From the NCBI RefSeq assembly GCF_004015185.1, contig NZ_CP025746.1, positions 248,001 to 312,000 on the forward strand: 64,000 nucleotides of DNA. Direction: 5' to 3'. Shown here piece by piece: positions 24,424 to 34,840 of this stretch (its first letter is position 1; each line of letters opens with the position of its first letter). The translations under genes and the position numbers were made by a program. The notes beneath the pieces were generated by a model, which searched no databases, was not told the origin of the DNA, and saw nothing but the letters and a program-made list of their open reading frames with translations. This DNA comes from Clostridium manihotivorum. Its GTDB lineage: Bacteria > Bacillota > Clostridia > Clostridiales > Clostridiaceae.

Positions 24424-24630
24424 CTAAATTATTTTGTATTCTTGGCCATCGAACGTTACGACATCATTAACTCTAAGTTTTTTTCCTCTTTGAAGGCATA
24501 CTTCACCATTTACAATTACTTCGCCTTCTTGAATAAGCATCTTAGCGTCTGATCCTGAACCAACTGCACCACACCACTTTAGGAACGCATCTAATTTTAT
24601 AAATTCAGTACTTATTTTAACTTCTTCCAT
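24424..24630 (-). CDS. yaaA: S4-domain RNA-binding protein YaaA
   Basis: 68 residues, essentially one S4 domain: FIKLDAFLKWCGAVGSGSDA, then GEVIVNGEVCLQRGKKL. Homologues between dnaN and recF are conserved in Firmicutes and are thought to act in ribosome assembly. Length is typical. Confidence 0.9.
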   Translation of the reverse strand: MEEVKISTEFIKLDAFLKWCGAVGSGSDAKMLIQEGEVIVNGEVCLQRGKKLRVNDVVTFDGQEYKII

Positions 24631-24710
24631 GTGATTGTTAAGATTTTAACCAACTCCGCTTTCATTCGTAAGTTTAAAAGTAGAGTTTTAGTAAATCTAC
24701 TCCTTTTTTA

Positions 24711-25811
24711 TTATTTAACTAATCTAACTGGTACTACTAAGTATTTGCTATTTTCATTTATTTTATTTTTTATTACACAAGGAGATACACCGCTAGTAAG
24801 CTCAAGAACAACTTCATCCTCTTCCATATTTTTTAGCACATCTAATAAATATTTAGAGTTAAATGCAATTTGTATTCCCTCTCCTTGCATATTCACAGCA
24901 ATTTCTTCTCTCACCTTTCCCAATTGAGAATTGGATGTGATAACCATAGCGTCATCTTGGATATCAAGTTTTATTAAGTTACTATTTCCTTCTTTAGCCA
25001 TTAGAGAAGCTCTTTCAATACTATTTTGAAGATGCTGTTTTTTTACGGTAACAGACATTTTGTGCTCCTGAGGAAGTATTGAATTATATTGAATATATTC
25101 TCCTTCTAGCAATCTTGAAATAACCTTTGTTTCACCTAGGTTAAAAAGAATATGATTTGTTGTAAATGTTATATTTACCTGATCGTCAGTATCTTCAAGA
25201 ATTTTAGCAACTTCATTTAAAGTCTTTCCAGGAATTACTGCATTTATAGTGTTTTGAGTATCTATTAATTCTCTTCTTAAAGCTAATCTATATCCATCTA
25301 ATGCAACTAAATTCAGATAACTTTCTTTTACTTCAAACAAGATACCTTGTAGTATAGGTCTTATTTCATCTTGAGCTATAGCGAAAGAAGTTCCTTTTAT
25401 CATATTTTTTAACTGATTTTGTGGAACTGAAAAAATCATATTTTCATTTATGTTAGGTAAGCTAGGAAAATCATCTGGGTTCATATAAATAAGATTGAAC
25501 TCAGATTTTTGGCAAGTTATCTGTATGCCGTTATTATCTAGAGTTTCAATCTTTACTTCATCATTTGGTAGTTTTCTAATTATCTCTCCAAAGATCTTAG
25601 CATCTACAACAAGTGCACCTTTTTCTAAAACATCTGCCTCTAACTTTGTTTCTATACTTACATCTTTATCTGAACCAATTAATGTTAACGAGTTATTGCT
25701 TGCATTAATATATACTCCTTCTAATATTGGCATAGTTGATCTACCAGTTATTGCTTTCTGAACTATTGAAATCGAATCTTGAAGTTTACTTTTATCACAT
25801 ATAAAAATCAA
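24711..25811 (-). CDS. dnaN: DNA polymerase III sliding clamp (beta subunit)
   Basis: 366 residues from the chosen TTG (MIFICDKSKLQDSI), the usual clamp length. An upstream in-frame TTG is rejected because AAGGAGG lies 8 nt before the TTG at 25811 and inside the longer reading. Motifs include GRSTMPILEGVYI and the C-terminal KYLVVPVRLVK. The clamp tethers DNA polymerase to its template. It lies downstream of dnaA across the unwinding region of oriC. Confidence 0.96.
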   Translation of the reverse strand: MIFICDKSKLQDSISIVQKAITGRSTMPILEGVYINASNNSLTLIGSDKDVSIETKLEADVLEKGALVVDAKIFGEIIRKLPNDEVKIETLDNNGIQITCQKSEFNLIYMNPDDFPSLPNINENMIFSVPQNQLKNMIKGTSFAIAQDEIRPILQGILFEVKESYLNLVALDGYRLALRRELIDTQNTINAVIPGKTLNEVAKILEDTDDQVNITFTTNHILFNLGETKVISRLLEGEYIQYNSILPQEHKMSVTVKKQHLQNSIERASLMAKEGNSNLIKLDIQDDAMVITSNSQLGKVREEIAVNMQGEGIQIAFNSKYLLDVLKNMEEDEVVLELTSGVSPCVIKNKINENSKYLVVPVRLVK

Positions 25812-25838
25812 AATAAAAACCTCCTTATTTATCAACAA

Positions 25839-26048
25839 GTTATAATTAAAAAATTTAATAAATATATAGATAAATATATATTTAAATACAGTAATAATAG
25901 TAGTAGGGGCTGGGGATTTGTTGAAAAGTACTTGTAACCCTTATAACAAGCCAAAAAACAGTAAAAAAATACTGTGGATAAGTTGTAATGGATTCTTGAA
26001 CTTATCCACATTATTAACCAAGCACTAATGTTATTTGAGTTATCCACA
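25839..26048. other. oriC: oriC, unwinding part, between dnaA and dnaN
   Basis: DnaA boxes: TTATCCACA at 26040-26048 and 26002-26010, TGTGGATAA at 25973-25981, and a weaker TTTTCAACA (minus) at about 25919-25927. Toward dnaN follow a G-rich block (25906-25915), then on minus the triplets TAC TAC TAT TAT TAC (25905-25891), which fit the DnaA-trio pattern, and a run of almost pure A/T (25839-25890) that would melt. The order box, GC cluster, trios, AT-rich matches the Bacillus origin. Confidence 0.88.
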
Positions 26049-26081
26049 GCATATTAGCAAGTTATTATGTACAGCTGTTAA

Positions 26082-27443
26082 TTACTTTTGAGTAACCTTT
26101 TTTGTTATGTCATTTACTGTGTTTTGGAGCACTTCATCAGAATTTAAGCCATCTGATATTTTCTCGTAAGCATGTATTACAGTAGTATGATCTCTTCCAC
26201 CAAATTCTTCTCCTATTTTAGGAAGGGACATATCTGTAAGCTTTCTTGAAAGGTACATTGCGATTTGTCTAGGATAAGCTACATTTCTAGTTCTTCTTTG
26301 AGACTTTAAATCTTCTACTCTTAGATTGAAGTAGTTTGCAACTGTCTCCTGGATAAGTTCTATAGTTACATGATTTCCTTGTTTATTTGATATGATATCT
26401 TTTAATGCCTCCGAAGCAAGATCTACAGTGATTTCTCTATTTGTAAGTGAAGAATACGCTACTATTCTTATAAGAGCGCCTTCAAGCTCTCTTATATTAG
26501 ACTTTATTTTTGTAGCTATATACACCATAACCTCATTTGCAACATTTAATTTTTCTACATCAGCCTTTTTCTTCAATATAGCCATTCTAGTTTCAAAGTC
26601 TGGCGCTTGAGTATCAGCAATAAGGCCCCATTCAAATCTTGATCTTAATCTATCTTCTAATGTAGGAATTTCTTTAGGCGGTCTATCTGAAGATAAAATG
26701 ATTTGTTTGTTTGCTTCATGTAAGGTATTAAATGTATGGAAGAATTCTTCTTGAGTTCTTTCTTTTCCAGCAATAAATTGAATATCATCTATTAAAAGTA
26801 CATCTACATTTCTATACTTATTTCTAAATTCTTCATTAGTATCATCCTTTATTGCATTTATTAATTCGTTAGTAAATTTTTCTGATGATACATAAACTAC
26901 CTTAGCCTTAGGATTGTTTTTTAATATATAATGACCAATAGCATGCATTAAGTGGGTTTTTCCAAGACCAACTCCACCATATATAAATAAAGGATTATAT
27001 GCTTTTGCAGGAGCTTCAGCTACTGCAAGTGAAGCAGCATGTGCAAACCTATTGCTATTTCCTATTACGAAGGAGTCAAAGGTATATTTGGGATTTAACG
27101 TAGCAGACATTTCATCATTAACACTAACCACTGATATATTAGAAGATTCTTCTTTATTTGGTTTAGTTGAAATCTCGTTTTCTTGCTGAAGCTCGGATTG
27201 GATTAGGAATTCTATATTATATTTTTTTGAAGAAACTAGCTTAATTGCCTGAACGAAAAGGGTCTTATAACGCTTCTCGATTATATCCTTGGTAAAATCA
27301 TTAGGAACACTAAATTTTATAGTATCTGAGTCTATATATATAGGTTCACAGCTTTTTATCCAAGTATTAAAACTGACTTCAGACATCTCACCCTTCATTA
27401 TATTTAATGTTTTATCCCATATTTGGTTTAGTTGGGCATCCAT
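26082..27443 (-). CDS. dnaA: Chromosomal replication initiator DnaA
   Basis: 453 residues. Domain I is at 1-85, a variable linker follows, and the AAA+ domain has Walker [11 protein letters not shown] (about 155) and Walker [21 protein letters not shown]. Domain IV has the box-recognition helix [15 protein letters not shown] near residue 420. It binds the DnaA boxes on both sides of its own gene and opens the AT-rich stretch at 25839-25890. ATG is preceded by GGAGGATAGGAA. Confidence 0.98.
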   Translation of the reverse strand: MDAQLNQIWDKTLNIMKGEMSEVSFNTWIKSCEPIYIDSDTIKFSVPNDFTKDIIEKRYKTLFVQAIKLVSSKKYNIEFLIQSELQQENEISTKPNKEESSNISVVSVNDEMSATLNPKYTFDSFVIGNSNRFAHAASLAVAEAPAKAYNPLFIYGGVGLGKTHLMHAIGHYILKNNPKAKVVYVSSEKFTNELINAIKDDTNEEFRNKYRNVDVLLIDDIQFIAGKERTQEEFFHTFNTLHEANKQIILSSDRPPKEIPTLEDRLRSRFEWGLIADTQAPDFETRMAILKKKADVEKLNVANEVMVYIATKIKSNIRELEGALIRIVAYSSLTNREITVDLASEALKDIISNKQGNHVTIELIQETVANYFNLRVEDLKSQRRTRNVAYPRQIAMYLSRKLTDMSLPKIGEEFGGRDHTTVIHAYEKISDGLNSDEVLQNTVNDITKKVTQK

Positions 27444-27549
27444 TTCCTATCCTCCAGTCAAAAAAATTTATTAGTTGATTTTTCGATAATAACAGTTTGT
27501 TCACAAAAATATAAACACCCTCTTAAGATGATTGACTATGTAAATAAAA

Positions 27550-27852
27550 TTATTCACATGTTGATAACTATGTTGATAAAATTATGGATTTAAACTTATC
27601 AACATATGTAGATAGATATTAAATAACACTATCAACATTGGTATAATAATAGAAAAAAGGCTAAAAATATATAATGTAAAAGCCACTTATATACACAAAG
27701 TAACAAGTTATGCACATACTTATCAACAGTTGTGGATAAGTATTAGTGGATTAACAATTTATACACAGCCACTACATAATAATATCATAAAGAAAGAGGC
27801 CTGTTCAATAACTTATCCACAAAAAATATATGTGATTATAAAATTATCAACA
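27550..27852. other. oriC: oriC, DnaA-box cluster upstream of dnaA
   Basis: Perfect or one-off DnaA boxes were read at 27550 (TTATTCACA), 27559 and 27571 (TGTTGATAA), 27596 (TTATCAACA), 27708 (TTATGCACA), 27720 (TTATCAACA), 27731 (TGTGGATAA), 27759 (TTATACACA), 27813 (TTATCCACA) and 27844 (TTATCAACA). Ten boxes in 300 bp, in both orientations, between dnaA and rpmH. They also overlap the likely dnaA control region, so DnaA probably autoregulates. Confidence 0.92.
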
Positions 27853-27865
27853 ACTATTGATTTTC

Positions 27866-27894
27866 TTGACATAAAAGGACTTGAAATATATAAT
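27866..27894 (+). promoter_or_regulatory. rpmH promoter
   Basis: TTGACA (27866-27871), 17-nt spacer, TATAAT (27889-27894), both consensus. It lies at the edge of the DnaA-box cluster. Confidence 0.9.
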
Positions 27895-27982
27895 TAAAAG
27901 GTAAATCTTAAAACGCATAAGATTCAGTGACAGAATAGTTTTTCACTATAAAACATAATTAACTAAAGGGGGTGTATTTTAG

Positions 27983-28117
27983 ATGTTCATGACATACCAA
28001 CCTAAAAAGAAACAAAGAAAAAGAGAGCATGGCTTCAGAAAGAGAATGGCTACTGCATCAGGTAGAACAGTTCTTAAGAGAAGAAGACAAAAAGGTAGAA
28101 AGAGATTGACAGCATAA
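27983..28117 (+). CDS. rpmH: Ribosomal protein bL34
   Basis: 44 residues, strongly basic ([20 protein letters not shown], then [20 protein letters not shown]), the bL34 sequence. It starts at ATG after AGGGGGTG; a second ATG two codons later is possible. First gene of the right arm, followed by rnpA as in most bacteria. Confidence 0.95.
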   Translation: MFMTYQPKKKQRKREHGFRKRMATASGRTVLKRRRQKGRKRLTA

Positions 28118-28139
28118 GGGCCGCTTTTGTGGCCTTTTT
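28117..28139 (+). terminator. Weak terminator or attenuator between rpmH and rnpA
   Basis: GGGCC-GCTTTTGT-GGCC followed by TTTTTC. The stem is short, so partial read-through into rnpA is expected. Confidence 0.5.
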
Positions 28140-28174
28140 CTGCAACTGCAGAAATAAAGGAGAATATCGAAGCT

Positions 28175-28564
28175 ATGGCAGATCAAAAACTAAGAAAAAA
28201 CATGGAATTTAGAAATGTGTATAGACGAGGGAAATCCTTTGCTAATGATTTGCTTGTATTATATATATATAATAATAGAAGAAATAGAGACGAGAAAGGT
28301 CTACCTTATAATAGGGTAGGTATTTCTGTAAGTAAAAAAGTTGGAATTAGTGTAATAAGAAGTAGAGCTAAGAGATTGATAAGTGAAAGTTATAGATTGA
28401 ATAATGAGAATATAAAAAGAGGAAATGATTTAGTATTTATTGCAAGAGTAGCTATAAATGACAAAACCTATTGGGAAGTCCAGAAAGCTATGATCAATTT
28501 ATTTAATAAGGCAGGATTAATAAAAAATGAAAAGGATTTTAATTCTTCTAATAAAGTTCTATAG
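28175..28564 (+). CDS. rnpA: Ribonuclease P protein component
   Basis: 129 residues from ATG 28175 ([20 protein letters not shown]); a longer frame exists but runs into the attenuator and lacks a ribosome-binding site. The RNR motif is visible in [13 protein letters not shown]. The protein helps RNase P RNA trim tRNA 5' ends. It overlaps the start of yidD by 38 bp, suggesting coupled translation. Confidence 0.93.
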   Translation: MADQKLRKNMEFRNVYRRGKSFANDLLVLYIYNNRRNRDEKGLPYNRVGISVSKKVGISVIRSRAKRLISESYRLNNENIKRGNDLVFIARVAINDKTYWEVQKAMINLFNKAGLIKNEKDFNSSNKVL

Positions 28565-28736
28565 AAAGTTTATATCGCCTTTAAAGAGACCTTCTTGTAT
28601 ATATTATCCTACTTGTTCTCAGTACGCAATTGAAGCTATACAAAAATATGGGGCCATCAAAGGTGGTTTCATGTCAATAAAACGAATATTAAGATGCCAT
28701 CCATTTCATGAGGGTGGATATGACCCTGTGAAATAA
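28527..28736 (+). CDS. yidD: Membrane protein insertion efficiency factor YidD
   Basis: 69 residues with the family signature [20 protein letters not shown], then [13 protein letters not shown]. YidD is a small membrane-associated protein that assists YidC-dependent insertion. It overlaps rnpA and precedes yidC, the conserved arrangement. Confidence 0.93.
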   Translation: MKRILILLIKFYRKFISPLKRPSCIYYPTCSQYAIEAIQKYGAIKGGFMSIKRILRCHPFHEGGYDPVK

Positions 28737-28758
28737 GAGAGTGTAGGAGGTTAGAGTT

Positions 28759-29439
28759 TTGTTACAACCAATAATTAATTTCTTAACTGATGTATTTACG
28801 GCACTTCATAATATGGTAGTCAGCATAGGTATTACTCACGTTGGTACTTCTTATGTATTGGCTATTTTTATATTGACCGTAATTGTTAGGTTAATATTAT
28901 TACCGCTAAATATTAAACAGATAAGATCTCAGGCTAAGATGCAAGAGGTTCAACCATTAGTTCAAGAAATGCAAAAAAAGCATAAAAATGATCCTCAAAA
29001 AGCACAGATGGAAATGATGAGAATATATAAAGAAAATAATGTTAGTCCTTTCAGCGGATGCTTACCTTTATTAATACAAATGCCAATTCTATTCGCGTTA
29101 TACGGAGTATTTTCAAAGATAAACGTACAAGGGGCTTCTTTCTTATGGATTCCTAATTTATATGCTAAAGATCCATGGTATGTTTTGCCTATAGTATCTG
29201 CAATTACAACTTATTTATCTTCATATTTAGCAACAAAATCAACAGCTGCTACAACTCAACAGGCTGGTGGTATGAATATGGGATCTATGAATATAGGTAT
29301 GGCAATAATGATGGGTGTTATGGCTATTAACTTTAGATCTGCATTAGTTCTTTATTGGATAATGGGTAACTTAATACAGGTAGTTCAAACTTATTTTTTA
29401 GTAGTGGTACCAGCTAAGAAAAAAGCATTAGCAAGTTAA
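28759..29439 (+). CDS. yidC: Membrane protein insertase YidC (short Gram-positive form)
   Basis: 226 residues. Hydrophobic segments lie at about 25-47, 97-115, 133-150 and 175-210. The hydrophilic-groove segment IFILTVIVRLILLPLNIKQI carries the conserved positively charged Arg, and SPFSGCLPLLIQMPILFALY is the family motif. No lipobox cysteine is seen at the N-terminus. TTG start with AGGAGG about 9 nt upstream. Confidence 0.93.
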   Translation: MLQPIINFLTDVFTALHNMVVSIGITHVGTSYVLAIFILTVIVRLILLPLNIKQIRSQAKMQEVQPLVQEMQKKHKNDPQKAQMEMMRIYKENNVSPFSGCLPLLIQMPILFALYGVFSKINVQGASFLWIPNLYAKDPWYVLPIVSAITTYLSSYLATKSTAATTQQAGGMNMGSMNIGMAIMMGVMAINFRSALVLYWIMGNLIQVVQTYFLVVVPAKKKALAS

Positions 29440-29497
29440 TATATAGATATATTTTAAGTACTAAGCTTTTTAGTATAATAAGGTGGGTGACTAGGGT

Positions 29498-30130
29498 ATG
29501 CAAAAAACTTTAGAAGTTACGGGAAAGACTGTAGAGGAAGCTCTAAAGAATGCTCTAAAAGAATTAAATGTTACGGAAGATAAAGTTGAATATAACGTTG
29601 TTGAAGAAGGTAGTAGAGGTTTATTTAATCTTATTGGGTCAAAACCTGCAAAAATTGTTGTGACAGTTAAAAGAGACTATGTTCTAGAAGCAAAGACATT
29701 TTTAAGAAGTGTATTAGATTCCATGGACATAAAGGCTGAGATAAGAATAGTAGAAGAAGATAATGTTTTAAACATTAATCTATTAGGTCCTAAAATGGGC
29801 GTTATAATAGGTTATAGAGGCGAAACACTTGATTCACTTCAATATCTTGTGAGCCTAGTTGTTAATAAAGGTCATGATATACCTTATAAAAGAGTTGTTT
29901 TAGACACAGAAAACTACAGAGGTAAAAGAGAAGAAACCTTAAAGAGATTAGCTGATAAAACGGCATATAAGGTTAGAAAGTCTGGAAGACCATTTAAGCT
30001 TGAACCTATGAATCCATATGAGAGAAGAGTTATACATTCAGCTCTTCAAGGTAACTCCACTGTATATACCTATAGTGAAGGAGAAGAGCCATATAGAAGA
30101 ATAGTGGTCGATATAAGAAAAGAAAAGTAG
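29498..30130 (+). CDS. jag: RNA-binding protein Jag/KhpB
   Basis: 210 residues: a Jag-N domain (1-55), a KH domain with GVIIGYRGETLDSLQYLVSL (about 108-127), and an R3H domain containing NPYERRVIHSALQG (about 170-183). KhpB binds RNA with KhpA in Firmicutes. It follows yidC and ends at a terminator. Confidence 0.93.
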   Translation: MQKTLEVTGKTVEEALKNALKELNVTEDKVEYNVVEEGSRGLFNLIGSKPAKIVVTVKRDYVLEAKTFLRSVLDSMDIKAEIRIVEEDNVLNINLLGPKMGVIIGYRGETLDSLQYLVSLVVNKGHDIPYKRVVLDTENYRGKREETLKRLADKTAYKVRKSGRPFKLEPMNPYERRVIHSALQGNSTVYTYSEGEEPYRRIVVDIRKEK

Positions 30131-30156
30131 AGGAAAGCCTTTTAGGCTTTCCTTTT
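30131..30156 (+). terminator. Terminator of the rpmH-jag unit
   Basis: AGGAAAGCC-TTTTA-GGCTTTCCTTTT: 9-bp perfect stem with a T tail. Confidence 0.93.
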
Positions 30157-30520
30157 GACTATTTAGAGACATATATTTTATATAATTTATAAGTAAAGTT
30201 ATTTAATGAATTCTAAAAGGCCTATTAGGAATTTTTCATCAATAATCTTTGACTAATAAGGCTTATTTTTGTAAAATGGATATTAGTTTTAAGATGTATT
30301 TATAGGTTAGTCGATGTTAAGAAAGATTATATAAGGTTATTATAATAATAAGAAAGATCTAAATTTTTGCCTCTGCTAAATTATTGGGTTGAAATTAAAG
30401 TTCTTAAGATGATAAATTGTTATATTTATAAATTGTTATATTTATATAAATATATAGTGTTTATGCGAGTTAGCAGACTTGTTATTATATAAATAACTTA
30501 TATGAAGCCAAAGCCTTCTA
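30157..30520. other. Intergenic stretch upstream of mnmE
   Basis: AT-rich and without an ORF. It contains one copy of motif B (30369-30400) and leads into repeat A copy 2. Confidence 0.45.
30369..30400 (+). repeat. Dispersed motif B, copy near 30.4 kb
   Basis: Reads GCCTCTGCTAAATTATTGGG then TTGAAATTAAAG, a divergent copy of the motif at 42345. Confidence 0.45.
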
Positions 30521-30622
30521 TAAAATTATTTGCCTGACCAATTTTACTCATATATATTCGGAACGGCAGATGAGTAGAAAAATTCAATGAAGAAAGTCAC
30601 TTCAGCGAATTTTTTATCAGTA
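30521..30622 (+). repeat. Dispersed repeat A, copy 2
   Basis: Core TTTTACTCATATATATTCGG then GGCAGATGAGTAGAAAAA; the tail AAGTCACTTCAGCGAATTTTTT (given as AAGTCACTTCAGCGA plus ATTTTTT) is a small hairpin with a T run. The tail is also open in the mnmE frame, which creates a false N-terminal extension of MnmE. Confidence 0.65.
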
Positions 30623-30676
30623 CATATATATAAGAGGAGATACTATAAATTAAAATTATATATTAAGGAGGACAGC

Positions 30677-32053
30677 ATGAGAGAATTTGATACAATAGCT
30701 GCTGTTGCAACTGCACTAGGTGAAGGTGGAATTTCTATTATAAGGATTTCTGGCAATAAATCACTAGATATAGTATCTAAGATTTTTAGAGGAAAAAGCA
30801 ATGCAAGCATATTAGAAATGAAGCCTTATACTATGAGGTACGGTAAAATAGTGGATTCAAAAGAAGAAATAGTTGATGAAGTTATTATAAGTTATATGAA
30901 AGGTCCAAAGAGCTTTACAGCTGAGGATACAGTGGAGATAAATTGCCATGGTGGAGTTACATCTACAAATAGCGTTCTTCAAGAAGTTATAAAGGCTGGA
31001 GCGAGGCTTGCTGAACCAGGTGAATTTACCAAAAGAGCGTTTTTAAATGGTAGAATAGACCTAACTCAGGCTGAAGCGGTTATAGATATAATACGAGCGA
31101 AAACAGATTTATCTATGAAAGCTGCTATGATGCAGAGTCAAGGAACTCTTTCCCGGGAAATAAATGCTTTAAGAGAAAAACTATTGAATGTTTTGGCTCT
31201 TATAGAATTCGCAGTAGACTTTACAGAGGATGATGAAGAACCAGACGAAACCATACCTTTAAGAGTTGGAGAAAACCTTAAGTCTGTAATAAGTGAGATT
31301 AATAGGTTATTATCTAGTGCTGATGAGGGAAAGATAATAAGAGATGGGCTTAGCATGGTTATAGTTGGTAAACCAAATGTTGGAAAATCATCGCTTTTGA
31401 ATGCTTTATTAAAGGAAAAGAGAGCTATAGTTACCAATATACCGGGTACCACTAGGGACGTTATTGAAGAGTATATAAATTTAGATGGAATACCTGTTAG
31501 AATAATTGATACGGCCGGAATAAGAGAAACTGAAGACGAAGTAGAAAAGATTGGCGTTGAAAAGTCAAAACAAAAGATTGATGAGGCTGATATAATAATA
31601 TTTATGATTGATGTCAGCAGAGAATTAGATCAAGAAGATAGAGAAATACTAAGCTTCATTAAAGATAAGAAATATATAACTTTATGTAATAAAGTTGATT
31701 TAGATAGAAATATAAGAAGCAATGAAATAGACGAACTTAATAATAAGATAGATATTTCAACAGTTACTGGGTACGGAATAGATAACTTAAAGGATATGAT
31801 AAAACAGTTATTTTTCAGTGGTGACATAGATAAAGAAAGTTTAATAATAACTAATACGAGACATAAGCAAGCTCTTTATAGAGCTAAAGAAAACTGCGAC
31901 ATTGCCTTAAAGCAGGTTGAGAATCATGAGTATTTAGATTTAATTTCTATATATGTTACAACTGGGTTAAGAGCACTTGGAGAAATTACTGGATCGGAAC
32001 TTGAAGAGGACTTAGTAAATAAATTATTTTCAGAATTCTGTGTTGGAAAATAG
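30677..32053 (+). CDS. mnmE: tRNA modification GTPase MnmE
   Basis: 458 residues from ATG 30677 ([20 protein letters not shown]), preceded by AAGGAGG. With MnmG it installs the aminomethyl-type group on U34 of certain tRNAs. The N-terminal formyl-THF-binding domain is followed by a helical domain and a G domain with [25 protein letters not shown] and NKVD. The C-terminus FCVGK carries the catalytic Cys. A Noc-type palindrome lies in the coding sequence (31148-31161). Confidence 0.96.
   Translation: MREFDTIAAVATALGEGGISIIRISGNKSLDIVSKIFRGKSNASILEMKPYTMRYGKIVDSKEEIVDEVIISYMKGPKSFTAEDTVEINCHGGVTSTNSVLQEVIKAGARLAEPGEFTKRAFLNGRIDLTQAEAVIDIIRAKTDLSMKAAMMQSQGTLSREINALREKLLNVLALIEFAVDFTEDDEEPDETIPLRVGENLKSVISEINRLLSSADEGKIIRDGLSMVIVGKPNVGKSSLLNALLKEKRAIVTNIPGTTRDVIEEYINLDGIPVRIIDTAGIRETEDEVEKIGVEKSKQKIDEADIIIFMIDVSRELDQEDREILSFIKDKKYITLCNKVDLDRNIRSNEIDELNNKIDISTVTGYGIDNLKDMIKQLFFSGDIDKESLIITNTRHKQALYRAKENCDIALKQVENHEYLDLISIYVTTGLRALGEITGSELEEDLVNKLFSEFCVGK
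31148..31161. promoter_or_regulatory. Candidate Noc-binding site inside mnmE
   Basis: CTTTCCCGGGAAAT, one base from the published Noc site ATTTCCCGGGAAAT, with a perfect palindromic core. It includes the Arg codon CGG, which is unusual in so AT-rich a genome. noc itself lies 3.7 kb downstream. Confidence 0.6.
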
Positions 32054-32063
32054 GAGAATTAAT

Positions 32064-33962
32064 ATGAAATACTTAGCAGGTGAATATGATGTAATTGTTA
32101 TAGGGGCTGGTCATGCTGGCTGTGAAGCAGCGCTAGCTTCCGCTAGAATAGGATGCAAGACACTAGTATGTACTATGAATCTTGATAGTATAGCTTTAAT
32201 GCCTTGTAATCCTAATATAGGTGGTACAGCAAAGGGACACTTAGTTAGAGAAGTTGATGCACTTGGTGGAGAAATGGGGATCAATATAGATAATACTTTT
32301 ATCCAATCAAGAATGCTTAATACATCCAAGGGACCAGCTGTACACTCACTTAGAGCACAAGCAGATAAAAAGAAATATCAACAAAGGATGAAGAGAGTAC
32401 TTGAAAATCAAGAAAACCTATATATAAGACAAATTGAGGTTATAGAATTAGACGTAGAGGACGGAAAAGTAGTAGGTGTTCAGACAAAAAATGGAGCTTA
32501 CTTTAAAACTAAGGCTGTTGTTGTTTGCACAGGAACATATCTGAAGTCTAGAATAATAATTGGTGATGTAAGTTATAATGGAGGACCAAATGGGTTGTTT
32601 CCTGCAAATGAGTTCTCGAAAAGTCTTTTGGACTTAGGGATTTCACTTAGAAGATTTAAGACAGGAACTCCAGCTAGAATAAATAAAAGATCAGTAGATT
32701 TTACTAAGATGGTTGAACAGCCTGGAGATGTAAGAATAATACCATTCTCATTTATGAGTGATAACATAGATAGAGAACAGGTTTCTTGTTGGTTAACCTA
32801 TACTAACGATAAAACTCATGACATAATAAAAGAAAACATCCACAGATCTCCTATGTACAATGGATCAATAGAAGGTGTTGGACCTAGATATTGCCCATCG
32901 ATTGAAGATAAAGTTATGAGATTCCAAGATAAGAACCAACATCAAATTTTCATAGAACCAGAAGGAGAAGATACCTCTGAGATGTATGTTGGAGGAATGA
33001 GCTCATCACTACCAGAAGATGTTCAGGTGGAGATGCTTAAGACCATAGCTGGACTTGAAGATGTGGAGATGATGAGAACTGCTTATGCTATAGAATATGA
33101 CTGCATAGATCCTACTCAGCTAAAACCTTCATTAGAGTTTAAAAATATCGAAGGATTGTTTGGAGCAGGTCAATTAAATGGTAGCTCAGGATATGAAGAA
33201 GCAGCTGCACAAGGAATTGTTGCAGGAATAAATGCTGCATTAAAGGTTAAAAAAAAAGAGCCTATGATACTAACTAGAAGTGATGGATATATAGGGGTTC
33301 TAATTGATGACTTAGTTACAAAAGGAACTAATGAACCTTATAGAATGATGACTTCTAGAGCTGAGTATAGATTGCTATTAAGACAAGATAACGCTGATTT
33401 AAGACTGACACCTATTGGTTATAAATCTGGATTAGTTACTGAAGAAAGATATGAGAGATTCATGACAAGAAAGAATAATATAGATTCAGAGTTAGAGAGA
33501 CTTAAAAATCTTCAGATTACTAACAAGCAAGAGGTTAATCAATTCTTAGAATCATTAGGATCAGCAGAGCTTAGAAAGCCTATTAGTATGTATGAGCTTA
33601 TTAAGAGACCTGAATTGAGTTATTTCTCAGTAGCAGAATTAGATAAAGATAGACCAGAATTACCATATGATATAGGTGAGCAGGTGGACATCGTTGCCAA
33701 GTATGAAGGGTATATAGAGAAACAACTAGAACAAGTAGCTCAGTTTAAGAAGTTTGAGAATAGACGTATTCCTGAGGATATTGATTATAGCAATGTTAAT
33801 AGTTTAAGAATTGAGGCTGTACAAAAGTTATCAAAGATCCGTCCTATAAGTATAGGTCAGGCATCTAGAATATCTGGAGTTTCGCCAGCGGATATTTCAG
33901 TATTACTTATATATTTAGAAGGTTATTTCAGAAATAATAGTAATACAGTGGAGGAAGTGTAG
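32064..33962 (+). CDS. mnmG: tRNA modification enzyme MnmG (GidA)
   Basis: 632 residues from ATG 32064 ([20 protein letters not shown]); an in-frame TTG overlapping mnmE is rejected because TAGGAGAATTAAT precedes the ATG. FAD site [13 protein letters not shown] at about 14-26; the motifs [11 protein letters not shown] and [11 protein letters not shown] are typical, and a C-terminal MnmE-binding helical domain follows. Ten bp separate it from mnmE. Confidence 0.96.
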   Translation: MKYLAGEYDVIVIGAGHAGCEAALASARIGCKTLVCTMNLDSIALMPCNPNIGGTAKGHLVREVDALGGEMGINIDNTFIQSRMLNTSKGPAVHSLRAQADKKKYQQRMKRVLENQENLYIRQIEVIELDVEDGKVVGVQTKNGAYFKTKAVVVCTGTYLKSRIIIGDVSYNGGPNGLFPANEFSKSLLDLGISLRRFKTGTPARINKRSVDFTKMVEQPGDVRIIPFSFMSDNIDREQVSCWLTYTNDKTHDIIKENIHRSPMYNGSIEGVGPRYCPSIEDKVMRFQDKNQHQIFIEPEGEDTSEMYVGGMSSSLPEDVQVEMLKTIAGLEDVEMMRTAYAIEYDCIDPTQLKPSLEFKNIEGLFGAGQLNGSSGYEEAAAQGIVAGINAALKVKKKEPMILTRSDGYIGVLIDDLVTKGTNEPYRMMTSRAEYRLLLRQDNADLRLTPIGYKSGLVTEERYERFMTRKNNIDSELERLKNLQITNKQEVNQFLESLGSAELRKPISMYELIKRPELSYFSVAELDKDRPELPYDIGEQVDIVAKYEGYIEKQLEQVAQFKKFENRRIPEDIDYSNVNSLRIEAVQKLSKIRPISIGQASRISGVSPADISVLLIYLEGYFRNNSNTVEEV

Positions 33963-33964
33963 TA

Positions 33965-34684
33965 ATGAAATATTATGATATACTAGAAGAAGCTTGTAGC
34001 TCTGTTGATGTAGAATTTAATGAAGATAAGTATAATAAGTTTATTACATATATGGAGTTACTTAAGGAATGGAATGAGAAGATTAACCTTACAGCTATTA
34101 CTGAAGATGAACAGATAATAAAAAAACATTTTGTGGATTCAATAAAGGCGTTTAACTCACCATTATTTAAATCTGCAGCTAATCTGATAGATGTAGGAAC
34201 TGGAGCTGGATTTCCAGGCATACCTATAGCTATAATAAGAGAAGATTTAAAGGTTACCTTGCTCGATTCGCTTAATAAAAGAGTTAACTTTTTAAACGAA
34301 GTTATAAATAAATTAGGATTGAACAATGTAAAGACAATTCACTCAAGAGCTGAGGATGGCGCAAGAACAAGTGAATTAAGAGAAGGTTTTGATATTGCTA
34401 CTTCAAGAGCTGTTGCTAATATGTGTGTGTTATCAGAACTTTGTATACCATACGTTAAAGTAAATGGTCACTTTATAGCTCTTAAGGGACCAGCAATAGA
34501 AGAAGAATTAGAAGAGTCTAAAAATGCTGTGGCTACTTTAGGAGGAAGACTTTTAGAAGTAATACAGGTTAATATAGAAGATACTGATTTAAAGCACAAT
34601 TTAGTTGTTGTCAAAAAAATGAAAGAAACACCAAAAACTTATCCAAGAAAAGCTGGAAGTATTACAAAAAAACCTATAAAATAG
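33965..34684 (+). CDS. rsmG: 16S rRNA (guanine527-N7)-methyltransferase RsmG
   Basis: 239 residues. The SAM-binding glycine-rich loop is [17 protein letters not shown] (about 75-91), followed by [17 protein letters not shown] and the catalytic region TSRAVANM. It lies 2 bp after mnmG in the conserved mnmE-mnmG-rsmG-noc order. Length is normal. Confidence 0.95.
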   Translation: MKYYDILEEACSSVDVEFNEDKYNKFITYMELLKEWNEKINLTAITEDEQIIKKHFVDSIKAFNSPLFKSAANLIDVGTGAGFPGIPIAIIREDLKVTLLDSLNKRVNFLNEVINKLGLNNVKTIHSRAEDGARTSELREGFDIATSRAVANMCVLSELCIPYVKVNGHFIALKGPAIEEELEESKNAVATLGGRLLEVIQVNIEDTDLKHNLVVVKKMKETPKTYPRKAGSITKKPIK

Positions 34685-34840
34685 AAGTATATGTAGTTTT
34701 ATAATATAAATATACATAATATAATATATATTGTCGTAATATTTTTCGATGTAAAAAGAAGGGAAATTCTATTTTATAAAGAATTTGTTAAATAATGGAA
34801 TAAGATGTGTTTTAACTTTTTTCGTAAGGATGGATGGGAA

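Noticed and set aside
30587-30676. N-terminal extension of MnmE by 30 residues
   Set aside because: It is encoded by the tail of repeat A, has no ribosome-binding site and no counterpart in MnmE proteins; ATG 30677 has AAGGAGG.
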